Below, one piece after another: positions 17,982 through 27,514 of a stretch of 64,000 nt of DNA. The stretch is taken from positions 124,001 to 188,000 of the forward strand of contig JAJEAN010000002.1 of the NCBI GenBank assembly GCA_022822725.1. The letters are read 5' to 3'. Below the pieces are notes generated by a model that worked only from the letters and a program-made list of their open reading frames with translations, did no database searches and was not told the origin of the DNA. The position numbers were made by a program, and so were the translations under genes. The first letter of the stretch is position 1. The number at the start of each line of letters is the position of its first letter. Source of the DNA: Candidatus Latescibacterota bacterium (GTDB lineage: Bacteria; JAAXHH01).

Positions 17982-19148
17982 TCAGTCTACGCTTATCGTG
18001 AAGCGGACGCCCATGCGGTCGAGCTCTTCGATCAACGTATGGTACCGGTCGCCATAGATCGCCTGTTCGGGGGTAATGAAAGGCGAACCGGGATGAGGCA
18101 GGTCGCCCCGGGCCGCCATGCGCGCGGCGATGGCCGCGGTGAAAGCCGTGGTGCGCGCCATGGAAGTGAACCCCGTCTCCTCGTCGTACCGGTCGACCAT
18201 CTCGGCCGATCTCGTGGTCGGCCGACCGTCCTTTTCGCCGATAACCGTAACGCGGTAGGCCGTGATGTCCCGTTCCTCCGGCGCCATCTTCACGCTGGGG
18301 TAGAGCACGGCGTCCACCACGTGTTTCGGAATAACGGAAACGCCGTCCACGTCCACGGGCTCTTCGCTGAGCAGGCCGAGTTCCCGCAGCACGGTCACCT
18401 TCTCGGCGTAACCCGGCCAGCGGACGGTCTTCTGCGTCCCGGCGCGCAGACCCTTGAGGGCGTCCACCTCCAGCAGCCAGGGCATGAAACCTTCGTGCCA
18501 CGCCTCGCATTCCCCCACGCCTTCGAAGACCGCGGGTTCCGGCTCGGAGTAACGCGGCACGTCCACGAGACGCCCGTCGACGACGGCTCGGGCCGTGGAG
18601 TCGCGCAGGGGCAGGCGCTTGCCGCCGAAGACGATCTTGTACCCCAGGGGCGGTGACGGTCTTTCCGGAATGCCGCCGCACTGGATGTGCAGTTCGTCGG
18701 TCCGGTCCAGCTTTTCGGCCAGGTGGCGGGCCATGATCTCGGTCAGCCCCGGCTCCAGGCCGCAGCCCAGGATGACAAAACCGCCGGACCCGGCATGGGA
18801 CGTCGTCCAGGCTTCGAGGTCCTCGTCGGCCACGCGCGTGAGATCGATGTAGGGCATCCCCGCTTCGAGGGCCAGGGGAATGGCCGCCATGCTCGCCGCG
18901 CGGGGCAGGGCCGCTACGCCCGCTCCGTGATCCTTCATCACGGCGACGGTCTCGGCGTCGTCGTTCATGTCCAGCCTCCGGTAAGCGACCTTGTCCGCCC
19001 CCGGCAGTTCCCGCAGCGTTTCGCGGCAGGCCCCGAGCTGTTCCTCGCTGAGATCGCAGACGGTGACCCGTTCTACGGCGTCGTCCACCATGGCGTTGTA
19101 CGCCGCCGCGGGTCCCATCAGGCCGCTGCCGATCACGAGGATGCGCAC
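17982..19148 (-). CDS. Saccharopine dehydrogenase-family oxidoreductase
   Basis: 388 aa. Rossmann start MRILVIGSGLMGPAAAYN, then ADEDLE, and GCGLEPGLTEIMARHLAE, which is the typical GxxPG segment of saccharopine dehydrogenase/reductase and lysine 6-dehydrogenase-like enzymes. The C-terminal part (SVIPKHVVDAVLYP, RVTVIGEKDGRP) fits the same family. It probably handles an amino acid with NAD(P), but the substrate cannot be deduced. The protein is full length. It is transcribed divergently from the M14 peptidase. Confidence 0.8.
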   Translation of the reverse strand: MRILVIGSGLMGPAAAYNAMVDDAVERVTVCDLSEEQLGACRETLRELPGADKVAYRRLDMNDDAETVAVMKDHGAGVAALPRAASMAAIPLALEAGMPYIDLTRVADEDLEAWTTSHAGSGGFVILGCGLEPGLTEIMARHLAEKLDRTDELHIQCGGIPERPSPPLGYKIVFGGKRLPLRDSTARAVVDGRLVDVPRYSEPEPAVFEGVGECEAWHEGFMPWLLEVDALKGLRAGTQKTVRWPGYAEKVTVLRELGLLSEEPVDVDGVSVIPKHVVDAVLYPSVKMAPEERDITAYRVTVIGEKDGRPTTRSAEMVDRYDEETGFTSMARTTAFTAAIAARMAARGDLPHPGSPFITPEQAIYGDRYHTLIEELDRMGVRFTISVD

Positions 19149-19324
19149 GGGTGCCTCCGTAGGTTTTTCCCCATCCGTTCTGTAATGTTCATAAAGGAAT
19201 GAATGATGATCCGGACAGTTAATTTGTGCCGCGAAAGCCTGTCACGTCAAGGGCAATCTGGAAACGTATAAATGGAAGCGACGGACCCGCATCGGACCAG
19301 CGGACAGCGCCTGCCGGATAACCC

Positions 19325-19353
19325 TTGATCCGCCTTACACCCATCTGTATCTT
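19325..19353 (+). promoter_or_regulatory. Possible sigma-70 promoter for the M14 peptidase
   Basis: TTGATC at 19325-19330, a 17-bp spacer, and TATCTT at 19348-19353. Each box has 4 of 6 consensus bases, so this is tentative, but it lies at a suitable distance from the start at 19411. Confidence 0.4.
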
Positions 19354-19410
19354 GGCGGTTACATTTTCCAAAAAGACTGATCCAGCTCCGTAACCATGAC
19401 AGGAACAACC

Positions 19411-22122
19411 ATGTCCCGAGTCGTTTCGCTGTACTCGCTCCTCATCGCGCCCGTTCGAGTCGCGCCCGTTCGAGTCTCGCCCGTCCACCTCGCCGCCGGC
19501 CTGCTCTGCGCCCTGATCCTTTTCCCAGGCAGCGCCCGGGCCCAGGAACTTCCTTTCTCCATGGAGGTCCGCGTGCCCGGCGTCGTGTCCTACGACCCGG
19601 CCATCCCCCGACCCGAATCGGTCATCGGCCACGTGGTGGGCGACACGCACACGCGGTCCCACCTGGTGGCCGCCTACTACCGGGCGGTGGCCGAGGCCTC
19701 GGACCGCGTCGTGGTAAGCCGGCACGGCGCCTCCTACGAGGGACGCCACCTGTTCCACGCCGTGGTGACGTCACCGGCCAACCATGGGCGCCTGGAGGAA
19801 ATCCGGCTGGCCAACCTCCGGCTGTCCGACGCGCCTGGTGACGTGACAGGCGCCATGATCGAGACCATGCCCGTCGTCGTCCACATGGGCTACGGGGTAC
19901 ACGGCAACGAGGCGAGCACTTCCGAGGCGGCCATGCTGGTGCTTTACCACCTGGCCGCGGGCAGCGGACCGGCCGTGGACGACCTGCTGGACCGCGCCGT
20001 GATCATCATGGACCCCAACTACAATCCGGACGGCCGGGACCGTTTCGTCAACTGGGTCAATGCCAACCGTGGCCGGGTCGCCACGCGGGACGGCCAGGAC
20101 CGGGAGCACATTGAACCGTGGCCGGGTGGGCGGACCAACCACTACTGGTTCGACCTGAACCGGGACTGGCTCGTGGCGCAGCACCCCTCATCGCAGGGGC
20201 GGGTTTCCCTGTTCCACCACTGGCGCGCCCAGGTGTTGACCGATTTCCATGAAATGGGCAGCAACGCCACCTATTTCTTCCAGCCAGGCATCCCGAGCCG
20301 TAACAACCCGAACACGCCGCAACGGACCTTCGAACTGACGGCGGCGCTCGCGGAGCACCACGCCGAGTGGCTCGACCGCCACGGTGCGCTGTACTACAGC
20401 CGGGAGACCTTCGACGACTTCTTCTACGGCAAGGGCTCCACCTTTCCGGACGTGAACGGCGCCATCGGCATCCTCTTCGAGCAGGCCTCGTCCCGGGCGC
20501 TGGAACGGATGACGAACGACGGGGTCCTGACCTACCCCTTCACGATCCGCAACCAGGTCGCCACATCCCTGTCGACCCTGGCAGGAAGCCTCGCATTGCG
20601 GAGGGAACTGCTCACCCACCAGCGCGACTTCTACGCCTCGGCGTCCGACGCGGCGCGGCGCAACCCCGTAAAGGCCTATGTCCTCGACCTGGCCGGTTCG
20701 CGCACGCGCACGCAGGCCCTCCTTCAGATGCTGATGCGCCACCGCGTCCGCGTCTACGAACTCGCGCGGACCGTGCAGACCGAGCGAACCGTTCAGGCCG
20801 ACCGAACCTTGCCGACCAGCCGAGGATCGCAGGCCGGACGCACCGCGGGTTCCGGCGGACGTACCTTCCGCGCCGGCGAGTCGGTCATCATCCCCCTGGA
20901 CCAGCCACAGACGCGGCTGATCAAGGCCTCGATGGAGCGGACCACGACCTTCACGGACTCCCTCTTCTACGACGTCTCGGCCTGGACCCTGCCCCTGGCC
21001 ATGGGCGTTACGACCGGTGAACTGAACCGTTACTCCGACGACCTGGCCGGTGCGGAGATCACCGAAGCCGCGTTCGACGGTGGCGAACTGATCGGCGGCC
21101 ACGGGTCCTATGCCTACCTGATGGAATGGGACCGCTACTTCGCGCCGCGCGCGCTCTACCGGATCCTGGACGCCGGCCTCCGGCCCCGTCTGGCCAGGCA
21201 TCCCTTTACGGCGGTCGTGGGCAGCACCGAACAGTCCTTCGACCGGGGCACGATCATCATCCCCGTCGCCCAGCGCGACGCCGCGTCCACCGTGACGCCC
21301 GAGGACGTGCGCGCGCTGATCGACCGGGTCGTGGCGGAAGACCACGTTGTAGTGCACGGCACGGATACGGGCCTGACGCCCACGGGCGGCGACCTGGGCG
21401 GCCCGACTTCCCCGGTGCTGGTCAAACCGGAGATCGCGCTGCTCTCGGGCCCCGGCACCCGGGCCTACGAGGTCGGCGAGACCTGGCACCTGCTGAACGA
21501 GCGGTTCGGCATTCCCGTCTCCCTGGTCGACGCCAACGGATTCTCGAACCTGGACCTGGACCGGTACACGACCCTGGTCATGGCCATGGGCAGCTACGAC
21601 CTGGCTACCGAAGACGTGAACCGGCTTACCAGGTGGGTGCGGGAGGGCGGCATCCTCATCGCCTGGAAGAGCGCCGCCCGGTGGCTCATCGGCCAGGAAC
21701 TGATCGACGAATCGATCAAGGCCAGTCCGCCCGACACGGTCGCGATCCCCTATGAACGGGTATCGTCCACGCGGGGGGCGCAGCGTATCGGTGGCGCCAT
21801 ATTCGCGGCCGCCCTGGACACCACCCATCCGCTGGCCTTCGGCTACGGCGGCGAGGCGCCGCTCTTCCGCAACCACGAGATCTTCTTCGAACCTTCCGAG
21901 ACACCCGGGGCCACGGTGGTCCGGTACACATCGTCTCCGCTGCTGAGCGGCTACATCTCGCCGAAGCGTCACGGCGAACTGGCGGGCACGGCCGCGCTGA
22001 TCGCCCGCCGGATGGGTGGCGGCGCCGTCATACTCTTCGCGGACAACCCGAATTTCCGGGCCTTCTGGTACGGCACGAACGGCCTGTTCCTGAATGCCGT
22101 CTTCTTCGGCGGCGCGTTCTAG
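19411..22122 (+). CDS. Secreted M14 zinc carboxypeptidase-like protein
   Basis: About 903 aa with a signal peptide ending GSARAQ. Residues just before the hydrophobic core repeat APVRV/SPV. The zinc site is visible as HGNE (H169, E172, counting from an upstream ATG at 19396) and H284 in LTDFHEM, with the catalytic glutamate E361 in LFEQAS; FDLNRDW and DPNYNPDGRDR are M14 core segments. The long C-terminal half resembles the glutamine-amidotransferase-like extension of large bacterial M14 proteins. Likely role: degradation of peptides outside the cytoplasm. I prefer the ATG at 19411 (AGGAA 5 bp upstream) over 19396. Confidence 0.85.
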   Translation: MSRVVSLYSLLIAPVRVAPVRVSPVHLAAGLLCALILFPGSARAQELPFSMEVRVPGVVSYDPAIPRPESVIGHVVGDTHTRSHLVAAYYRAVAEASDRVVVSRHGASYEGRHLFHAVVTSPANHGRLEEIRLANLRLSDAPGDVTGAMIETMPVVVHMGYGVHGNEASTSEAAMLVLYHLAAGSGPAVDDLLDRAVIIMDPNYNPDGRDRFVNWVNANRGRVATRDGQDREHIEPWPGGRTNHYWFDLNRDWLVAQHPSSQGRVSLFHHWRAQVLTDFHEMGSNATYFFQPGIPSRNNPNTPQRTFELTAALAEHHAEWLDRHGALYYSRETFDDFFYGKGSTFPDVNGAIGILFEQASSRALERMTNDGVLTYPFTIRNQVATSLSTLAGSLALRRELLTHQRDFYASASDAARRNPVKAYVLDLAGSRTRTQALLQMLMRHRVRVYELARTVQTERTVQADRTLPTSRGSQAGRTAGSGGRTFRAGESVIIPLDQPQTRLIKASMERTTTFTDSLFYDVSAWTLPLAMGVTTGELNRYSDDLAGAEITEAAFDGGELIGGHGSYAYLMEWDRYFAPRALYRILDAGLRPRLARHPFTAVVGSTEQSFDRGTIIIPVAQRDAASTVTPEDVRALIDRVVAEDHVVVHGTDTGLTPTGGDLGGPTSPVLVKPEIALLSGPGTRAYEVGETWHLLNERFGIPVSLVDANGFSNLDLDRYTTLVMAMGSYDLATEDVNRLTRWVREGGILIAWKSAARWLIGQELIDESIKASPPDTVAIPYERVSSTRGAQRIGGAIFAAALDTTHPLAFGYGGEAPLFRNHEIFFEPSETPGATVVRYTSSPLLSGYISPKRHGELAGTAALIARRMGGGAVILFADNPNFRAFWYGTNGLFLNAVFFGGAF

Positions 22123-22143
22123 CGCGCATTCCTGGTAGATCAC

Positions 22144-23343
22144 ATGCCCGTAACCATCACCGACGTAAAGACCATCCTGACCCAGCCCGCCGGGTCGCGC
22201 CTTATCGTCGTGAAGATCATGACCTCCGAACCCGGCCTGTACGGCCTGGGCTGCGCCACCTTCACCCAGCGGTTCCACGCCGTCCACGCGGCCATCGAAC
22301 ACCACCTGAGACCCTTCCTCGTCGGCAAGGACGCGGACGATATCGAGGACCTGTGGCAGACGGCCATGGTGAATGGCTACTGGCGCAACGGGCCGGTCCT
22401 GAACAACGCGATCTCCGGCATGGACATGGCCCTGTGGGACATCAAGGGCAAGCAGGCCGGCATGCCCGTGTACCAGCTTCTCGGCGGCAAGTGCCGGGAG
22501 GCGGCGGACACCTACGTCCACGCCGACGGCGCATCGCCCGAGGAAGTGGCGGAAAACGTTCAGAAGTACATGGAGCAGGACTACCGGCACGTCCGGTGCC
22601 AGATCGGGGGATACGGGGGCCGGAAACCGCGGGTCACGCCGCCCGAAGGCGCGAAACCCGGCGACTATTTCGACCCGCGGAGCTACATGCGCCGCACGGT
22701 CCAGATGTTCGAGCACCTGCGCGCGGCCGTGGGCGACGAGGTGGAACTGCTCCACGACACCCACGAGCGGCTCACGCCCGCCGACGCCGTCGTCTTCGCC
22801 AGGCAGCTCGAACCCTTCAACCTCTTCTTCCTCGAAGACGTCCTGGCGCCCGAAGACAACGCATGGTTCCGCCGCATACGCCAGACCTCCACCACGCCTA
22901 TCGCCATGGGCGAGCTCTTCAACAACCCCGCGGAATGGCTGCCCCTGATCGAGGGACGGCTCATCGACTTCCTGCGCATGCACATCAGCCAGATGGGCGG
23001 GATCACGCCGGCCCGCAACGTCGCGGCCATGGCCGCCATGTACGGCATCCGCACGGCGTGGCACGGACCGGGCGACGTCTCTCCGGTGGGCCACGCCGCC
23101 AACCTGCACCTCGACCTGTGGGCGCCGAATTTCGGCATCCAGGAGTGGTGCCGCTTTAACGACCTGGTGTACGAGATCTTCCCCGGCACGCCCGAAGTGC
23201 GCGGCGGATACATGTATCCCAACAACCGGCCGGGGCTGGGCATCGACGTGAACGAGGAACTGGCGGCCCGTTATCCCTGCAAGGACGAGATCATCAACTG
23301 GACCCAGTCCCGGACGCCCGACGGAGGACCCACCCGGCCGTGA
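22144..23343 (+). CDS. Mannonate dehydratase (ManD/RspA)-like enolase-superfamily enzyme
   Basis: 399 aa. Capping-domain start VTITDVKTIL.. and TFTQRFHAVHAAI; NGYWRNGPVLNNAISGMDMALWDIKGK; a ManD-type Arg and Tyr in RHVRCQIGGYGG; metal ligands and catalytic residues in HDTHERL, FFLEDV, MGELFNN, RMHISQMGGI, AWHGPGD and IQEW. This is the ManD family that dehydrates D-mannonate (or D-gluconate) to 2-keto-3-deoxygluconate, though many members have poor activity and unknown roles. The stop overlaps the start of the RDD gene by 4 bp. Confidence 0.85.
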   Translation: MPVTITDVKTILTQPAGSRLIVVKIMTSEPGLYGLGCATFTQRFHAVHAAIEHHLRPFLVGKDADDIEDLWQTAMVNGYWRNGPVLNNAISGMDMALWDIKGKQAGMPVYQLLGGKCREAADTYVHADGASPEEVAENVQKYMEQDYRHVRCQIGGYGGRKPRVTPPEGAKPGDYFDPRSYMRRTVQMFEHLRAAVGDEVELLHDTHERLTPADAVVFARQLEPFNLFFLEDVLAPEDNAWFRRIRQTSTTPIAMGELFNNPAEWLPLIEGRLIDFLRMHISQMGGITPARNVAAMAAMYGIRTAWHGPGDVSPVGHAANLHLDLWAPNFGIQEWCRFNDLVYEIFPGTPEVRGGYMYPNNRPGLGIDVNEELAARYPCKDEIINWTQSRTPDGGPTRP

Positions 23344-23768
23344 CCTTCATCTCCGGCTATTCCCTGACCGAAGACTACGCCGGCCACTTCCAGCGGATCG
23401 GCGCCTTCGCCATCGACCTGGCGATCCTCACCGCCGCGGGCGCCCTGATTGCGCTGGCCGCCGAATTTCTGGCCGGCTCGGACCCGGTAACCGTCCCGCT
23501 GCTGAGCGCCTTCCAACTGCTCATGCCCTGGTTCTACTACGCGGCCATGGAGAGCTCGTCCAGGGGCGCTACCATCGGCAAGATGATCCTGGGCATCCGT
23601 GTCGTGGATGCCGAGGGATATACGTCCACCTTCGGCCGTGCCGCGCTCCGGGCCATTCCCAAGTGCCTGCCCGTCCTCTGGCCGGGCTACCTCGCCGCGG
23701 TCTTCACCCGGCGCAGACAGGCCTTTCACGACCTGATCGCGAAGACGCTGGTGGTGCGGGCCGAGTGA
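23340..23768 (+). CDS. RDD-family membrane protein
   Basis: 142 aa with three hydrophobic helices and the family residues: FQRIGAFAIDLAIL (the R..D of the first helix), GATIGKMILGIRVVD, and a final RRRQAFHDLIAKTLVV. RDD proteins are small membrane proteins of mostly unknown function. The start is a GTG in a GTGA overlap with the stop of the ManD-like gene, indicating translational coupling; co-expression with a sugar-acid enzyme would fit a transport-related role, but that is inference. Confidence 0.85.
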   Translation: MTFISGYSLTEDYAGHFQRIGAFAIDLAILTAAGALIALAAEFLAGSDPVTVPLLSAFQLLMPWFYYAAMESSSRGATIGKMILGIRVVDAEGYTSTFGRAALRAIPKCLPVLWPGYLAAVFTRRRQAFHDLIAKTLVVRAE

Positions 23769-23838
23769 ACCGGGTGGCCTGAAAAACCGGTTGCCATCAT
23801 CGAAAAATCCCATCATAATTAGCGTTCGCCTGACGCTG

Positions 23839-26307
23839 ATGTTTCGCCTGTCTCACGCGAAAACACAGGTACTGAATGTGTCACGAATCCTGTTGAATAC
23901 CTTTACCGCGCTCGCATTCGGCACGCTGATTGCGCTGACCGCGGCCTGCGGCAAGGACAGCTCCACCGCTCCTGCGCCGTCGCCCCCGGCCCCGACGCAG
24001 CCCCCTCCTCCGGCCCCGACCCCGGTTGCAACCCTGATTGCCATCACACCGGCCTCGGCGACACTGAACGCGATCGGCCAGACGGTCCAGTTGACGGCCC
24101 AGGTCTTCGATCAGAACAACAACGTAATGCCCGGCGCTTCCGTAACCTGGACCAGTGCGGACCCCAGGATCGTGTCGGTCAGTTCGGGCGGCCTGGCGAC
24201 GGCGGTCGCGTACGGCATAATCCGCATTACGGCCAGGTCCGACGGCGTATCGCGAGACGTTGAAGTAAAGGTGGTGCAGACTGCCGGCAGGATAACCATC
24301 GAACCCGCAGAGGCCACCTTGACGGCCATCGGGGAGACGGTGCAGCTCACCGCAACGGTACAGGACCAGAACGGGCAGGCCATAGCGGGAGCCAACGTGA
24401 CCTGGCGGAGCAGCGATACAGCCGTGGCGCGCGTGAGTACTACCGGCCTGGTTACCTCGACGGGCAACGGCACGGCGCGGATTACAGCCCGGTCCGGCAG
24501 CACCGAGCAAGGCGTCACCGTCAGGGTCATGCAGGCGCCCACCGGCATCACGATCGATCCGTCCGAGGCGACACTCACAGCCATAGACGAGACCGTACAA
24601 CTCGAAGTGAGGGTGGTCGATCCGAACAATATGACCATCGAAGAAGCCGTCGTGGCCTGGCAAAGCAGCGACGCTTCCGTGGCGACGGTGAGCGACGGCG
24701 GCCTCGTGACCGCGGTGTCCAACGGCGCCGTCAGCATCACGGCCACGTCGGGCGATCTAACGGTAAGCAGCGAAGTTACCGTCAAGCAGACGCCCGACAG
24801 CATCGTAGTCGTTCCGGTGGAGACGATCCTGCCGGCGGTCGGCGAGACCGTGCAGTTGACAGCCACCGTACTCGACCATAACGGGCACAATGTAGACGGC
24901 GCGGACGTAACCTGGGCAAGCAGTGACGAAGCGATCGCCACGGTCGATGAACAGGGCCTGGTGACCGCCGTTGCCGGCGGCACCGTGGAAATCGCCGCAC
25001 GGTCGGGAGAAATATCTGCCGTATCGGCGATTACCGTGAAAGGCCCCGGCCTGGACCGAGAGACCCTGACGGCGTTCTATCACGCCACGAACGGGGACGA
25101 GTGGACCAACAACGAGAACTGGTTAAGTGGCGGGCCACTGCACACCTGGTATGGTGTCCAGGCCACCAGCAGTGATGAAGTAGTACGCCTGCAACTGACG
25201 CGCAACAACCTCCAGGGCCCCCTTCCCGCTGAATTGTGCTATCTCGCATCACTTGCCGTGCTGGACCTCAGGTACAACGACCTGACGGGTAACCTGCCAC
25301 CGGAATTCGGACTACTCGCCAACCTCATCTGGCTTGGGCTGTCCGGCAACGGGTTGACGGGCGGGATCCCGCCGGAACTGGGGCAACTAACCAATTTGGG
25401 TACACTGAGTCTCGACAGCACCGATCTGACGGGGAACATTCCGCCGGAAATCGGGCAACTGACCAACCTTACCTGGCTGAGCATACTCAACAGCCAGTTG
25501 TCGGGGGACATTCCACCGGAGATCGGGCAGTTGGTGAACCTGACAGCCCTTGACCTTGCCGGAAACGAGTTGACCGGGAACATCCCGCCGGAACTGGGAC
25601 AATTGACCGTCCTTGAACGCCTGACGCTTACAGGCAACAACCTGACGGGAATCATTCCGCCGGAATTGGGGCAACTCGTTGACCTTACTCATCTGGGGCT
25701 CAGCAGCAACAGGCTGACGGGGGATATCCCGTTGGAATTGGCCCAACTCACCGCACTCACCCATCTGTCGCTTGCCAAAAACCGATTGACGGGACCCATA
25801 CCACCGGAATTGGCTCAACTCTCCGAGCTCACCTTCCTGGATTTCAACCGGAACGTATTGACCGGGAACATTCCGCCGGAACTGGGACAGCTATCCAAGC
25901 TCGAGTTACTCAATCTCGACAGGAACGAGTTGACCGGGAACATCCCGCCGGAACTGGCACAGCTTTCGAACTTGAGGGAACTCTGGTTCAAGGACAACCG
26001 GCTGTCCGGGACAATCCCACCGGAATTTGGTAAACTCAACAACCTGTTGTCGTTGACCTTCGACGAGAACAGGCTGACCGGATCGATACCTGACGAACTG
26101 GGACAACTCACAGGGCTCAGGACACTTTGGCTCGCTGATAATCCCGGACTATCCGGACCGCTGCCGGATTCGTTTTCCGAGCTCGAGTTCATGCAGGATC
26201 TGACGCTGCAAAACACCGGCCTGTGTGTACCCCCGACCGTGGATTTCCGGGCGTGGATCAGCGGTATACGATACCGTTCCGGTGTGCAGTACTGTTCCGG
26301 ACCGTAG
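23839..26307 (+). CDS. Lipoprotein with four Big_2 domains and about 14 LRRs
   Basis: About 822 aa. Signal with lipobox LTAAC, a Pro-rich linker, four bacterial Ig-like (Big_2) domains (each with a VQLTA..V.DQN, V.W.S.D..V..V, GL.TAV pattern), a Trp-rich cap (TNGDEWTNN..NWLS, W.GV), about 14 repeats of the LTG.IPPELGQL.NL type (24 residues, as in plant LRR receptors), and a C-terminal cap with two Cys (LCVPP, VQYC). Predicted to sit on the cell surface and bind a ligand. No enzyme domain. I chose the ATG at 23839; a TTG at 23791 or GTG at 23878 is possible, and no start has a strong ribosome site. Confidence 0.8.
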   Translation: MFRLSHAKTQVLNVSRILLNTFTALAFGTLIALTAACGKDSSTAPAPSPPAPTQPPPPAPTPVATLIAITPASATLNAIGQTVQLTAQVFDQNNNVMPGASVTWTSADPRIVSVSSGGLATAVAYGIIRITARSDGVSRDVEVKVVQTAGRITIEPAEATLTAIGETVQLTATVQDQNGQAIAGANVTWRSSDTAVARVSTTGLVTSTGNGTARITARSGSTEQGVTVRVMQAPTGITIDPSEATLTAIDETVQLEVRVVDPNNMTIEEAVVAWQSSDASVATVSDGGLVTAVSNGAVSITATSGDLTVSSEVTVKQTPDSIVVVPVETILPAVGETVQLTATVLDHNGHNVDGADVTWASSDEAIATVDEQGLVTAVAGGTVEIAARSGEISAVSAITVKGPGLDRETLTAFYHATNGDEWTNNENWLSGGPLHTWYGVQATSSDEVVRLQLTRNNLQGPLPAELCYLASLAVLDLRYNDLTGNLPPEFGLLANLIWLGLSGNGLTGGIPPELGQLTNLGTLSLDSTDLTGNIPPEIGQLTNLTWLSILNSQLSGDIPPEIGQLVNLTALDLAGNELTGNIPPELGQLTVLERLTLTGNNLTGIIPPELGQLVDLTHLGLSSNRLTGDIPLELAQLTALTHLSLAKNRLTGPIPPELAQLSELTFLDFNRNVLTGNIPPELGQLSKLELLNLDRNELTGNIPPELAQLSNLRELWFKDNRLSGTIPPEFGKLNNLLSLTFDENRLTGSIPDELGQLTGLRTLWLADNPGLSGPLPDSFSELEFMQDLTLQNTGLCVPPTVDFRAWISGIRYRSGVQYCSGP

Positions 26308-26316
26308 CACGAGGCA

Positions 26317-26751
26317 TCAAGACGCCTCCTGCTGCGTGATCAGCACCCCTTCCAGCCGGCCAACCCGAACGTCCATCTTGTCCTCCAGCGAGACGATGCG
26401 TTCGTTCATCTTGTCCTCCAGAGCGACAAAGCGCTTATCCATCTTATCCTCCAGAGCGACAAAGCGTTTATCCATCTTGTCCTCCAACGTGACAAAGCGT
26501 TTATCCATCTTGGTTTCCAGCGCAACAATGCGCGCATCAGTCGCGATAAAGCGTCTATCCATCTTGTCCTCCAGCGCGACAAAGCGCGCTTCCGACTCGA
26601 CAAAACGCGCTCCCAGCCGGTCCTCCATGCGATCCATGCGCTGTACCAGCCGGGTCTCGAGTTCCATGCGACCCGCCTTGGATTCTTTCCAGAAGAAAAT
26701 GAACGCTCCCAACAAGATTGCCGGCGATACGATCAGTTGAGCAATTTCCAT
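26317..26751 (-). CDS. Small membrane protein with 11-residue coiled-coil repeats
   Basis: 144 aa. N-terminal hydrophobic helix (IAQLIVSPAILLGAFIFFWK), then about seven 11-residue units around ALEDKMDKRFV, and an end DVRVGRLEG that is close to the RLGRVEG tail of related small proteins here. Eleven-residue periodicity suggests a right-handed coiled coil. At the DNA level the units are near-identical 33-bp repeats between about 26385 and 26590, so copy number can change in frame. Function unknown. Its stop lies 10 bp from the stop of the LRR protein gene, which is on the other strand. Confidence 0.75.
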   Translation of the reverse strand: MEIAQLIVSPAILLGAFIFFWKESKAGRMELETRLVQRMDRMEDRLGARFVESEARFVALEDKMDRRFIATDARIVALETKMDKRFVTLEDKMDKRFVALEDKMDKRFVALEDKMNERIVSLEDKMDVRVGRLEGVLITQQEAS

Positions 26752-26776
26752 GGAACGATCTCTCCCTGACTGATTT

Positions 26777-27040
26777 CTATTTGGACACTTCCCGTTTAAT
26801 TACATCCACTTCCTGTTTAATTACATCCACTTCCTGTTTAATTACACCGATTTCGGTCTGCATGCCCGATACAACCTCGATCAAGTCTCTCAATTTCTCT
26901 TCTACCGATAGCATCCTGTTACTAAGATCACCATTTGAGAAGAGCATTGTCGTAACGATGATACCCGTCATCATGATATGCATTCCGGCCATGGTAATAA
27001 CCGGAGACCATGACCAATCTCTCTTGCTGTGTTCGCTCAT
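26777..27040 (-). CDS. Small membrane protein with heptad repeats
   Basis: 87 aa. A hydrophobic segment (about 14-34) is followed by a predicted coiled coil ending in three heptads (IKQEVDV, IKQEVDV, IKREVSK) encoded by a 21-bp tandem repeat at about 26780-26850. It lies 25 bp upstream of the 11-residue-repeat gene on the same strand. It lacks the GRLGRVEG tail but has the same architecture as that family. No known function. Confidence 0.6.
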   Translation of the reverse strand: MSEHSKRDWSWSPVITMAGMHIMMTGIIVTTMLFSNGDLSNRMLSVEEKLRDLIEVVSGMQTEIGVIKQEVDVIKQEVDVIKREVSK

Positions 27041-27128
27041 TGTTTAGACCTCAGCTTTTCTGACTGTTCTTCATTCACATACCAGCATGCATTCCGTCAT
27101 TCAGGCAGAACCGACAGCAGGGATCATT

Positions 27129-27380
27129 CTATTCGTTTACAGAAACGCGCAGGTATCCTTCGACGCGACCGAGGCGCGTGTTCATATCGTGCATCTCTGA
27201 ACGTATGGAGGCGAATTCGGATTGCATTTCCGTCCGCAGTCCGGTCAATTCGGTCCGAATCTCGTCCCGAAATTCCTTGTTGGATGAATTGATGAAAGTG
27301 ACGATTGCGATTATGAGAATGCCGATGGCCGATACGATCTGCGCGCCAAAGGCCCAGTTTTCGCGGGACATTCCGGTCAT
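27129..27380 (-). CDS. Small membrane coiled-coil protein (GRLGRVEG family)
   Basis: 83 aa. Hydrophobic helix QIVSAIGILIIAIVTFI, then a coiled coil (RDEIRTELTGLRTEMQSEFASIRSEM, described here as short units of 7 and 11 residues) and the family tail MHDMNTRLGRVEG. The ATG at 27380 is preceded by AGGAG; an ATG at 27407 is possible but less well placed. Third of three adjacent same-strand small membrane genes. Confidence 0.75.
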   Translation of the reverse strand: MTGMSRENWAFGAQIVSAIGILIIAIVTFINSSNKEFRDEIRTELTGLRTEMQSEFASIRSEMHDMNTRLGRVEGYLRVSVNE

Positions 27381-27514
27381 CTTCCGATCTCCTGGTGAGT
27401 GTGACAAAGCATGAATATCCGACCCCTATAATGTTTCAGTCGGAGATCACCAGGCAATACTCGGAGTTTTTCTTTTTTAATTGCAAAAAGTTTGGCTGGA
27501 GGAAACGCGCGAGC

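Noticed and set aside
20188-23109. 973-residue minus-strand open frame
   Set aside because: It lies opposite the M14 peptidase and ManD-like genes, whose motifs are intact; high GC makes long antisense frames common. Its translation is low-complexity and has no motif.
23839-26307. Eukaryotic (plant) LRR receptor contamination
   Set aside because: The gene has a bacterial lipobox, Big_2 domains and no introns, and four paralogues sit among bacterial genes.
26317-27407. Phage holin/lysis-like cluster
   Set aside because: Small membrane coiled-coil proteins recall phage lysis accessory proteins, but no other phage gene is present and members are scattered singly.
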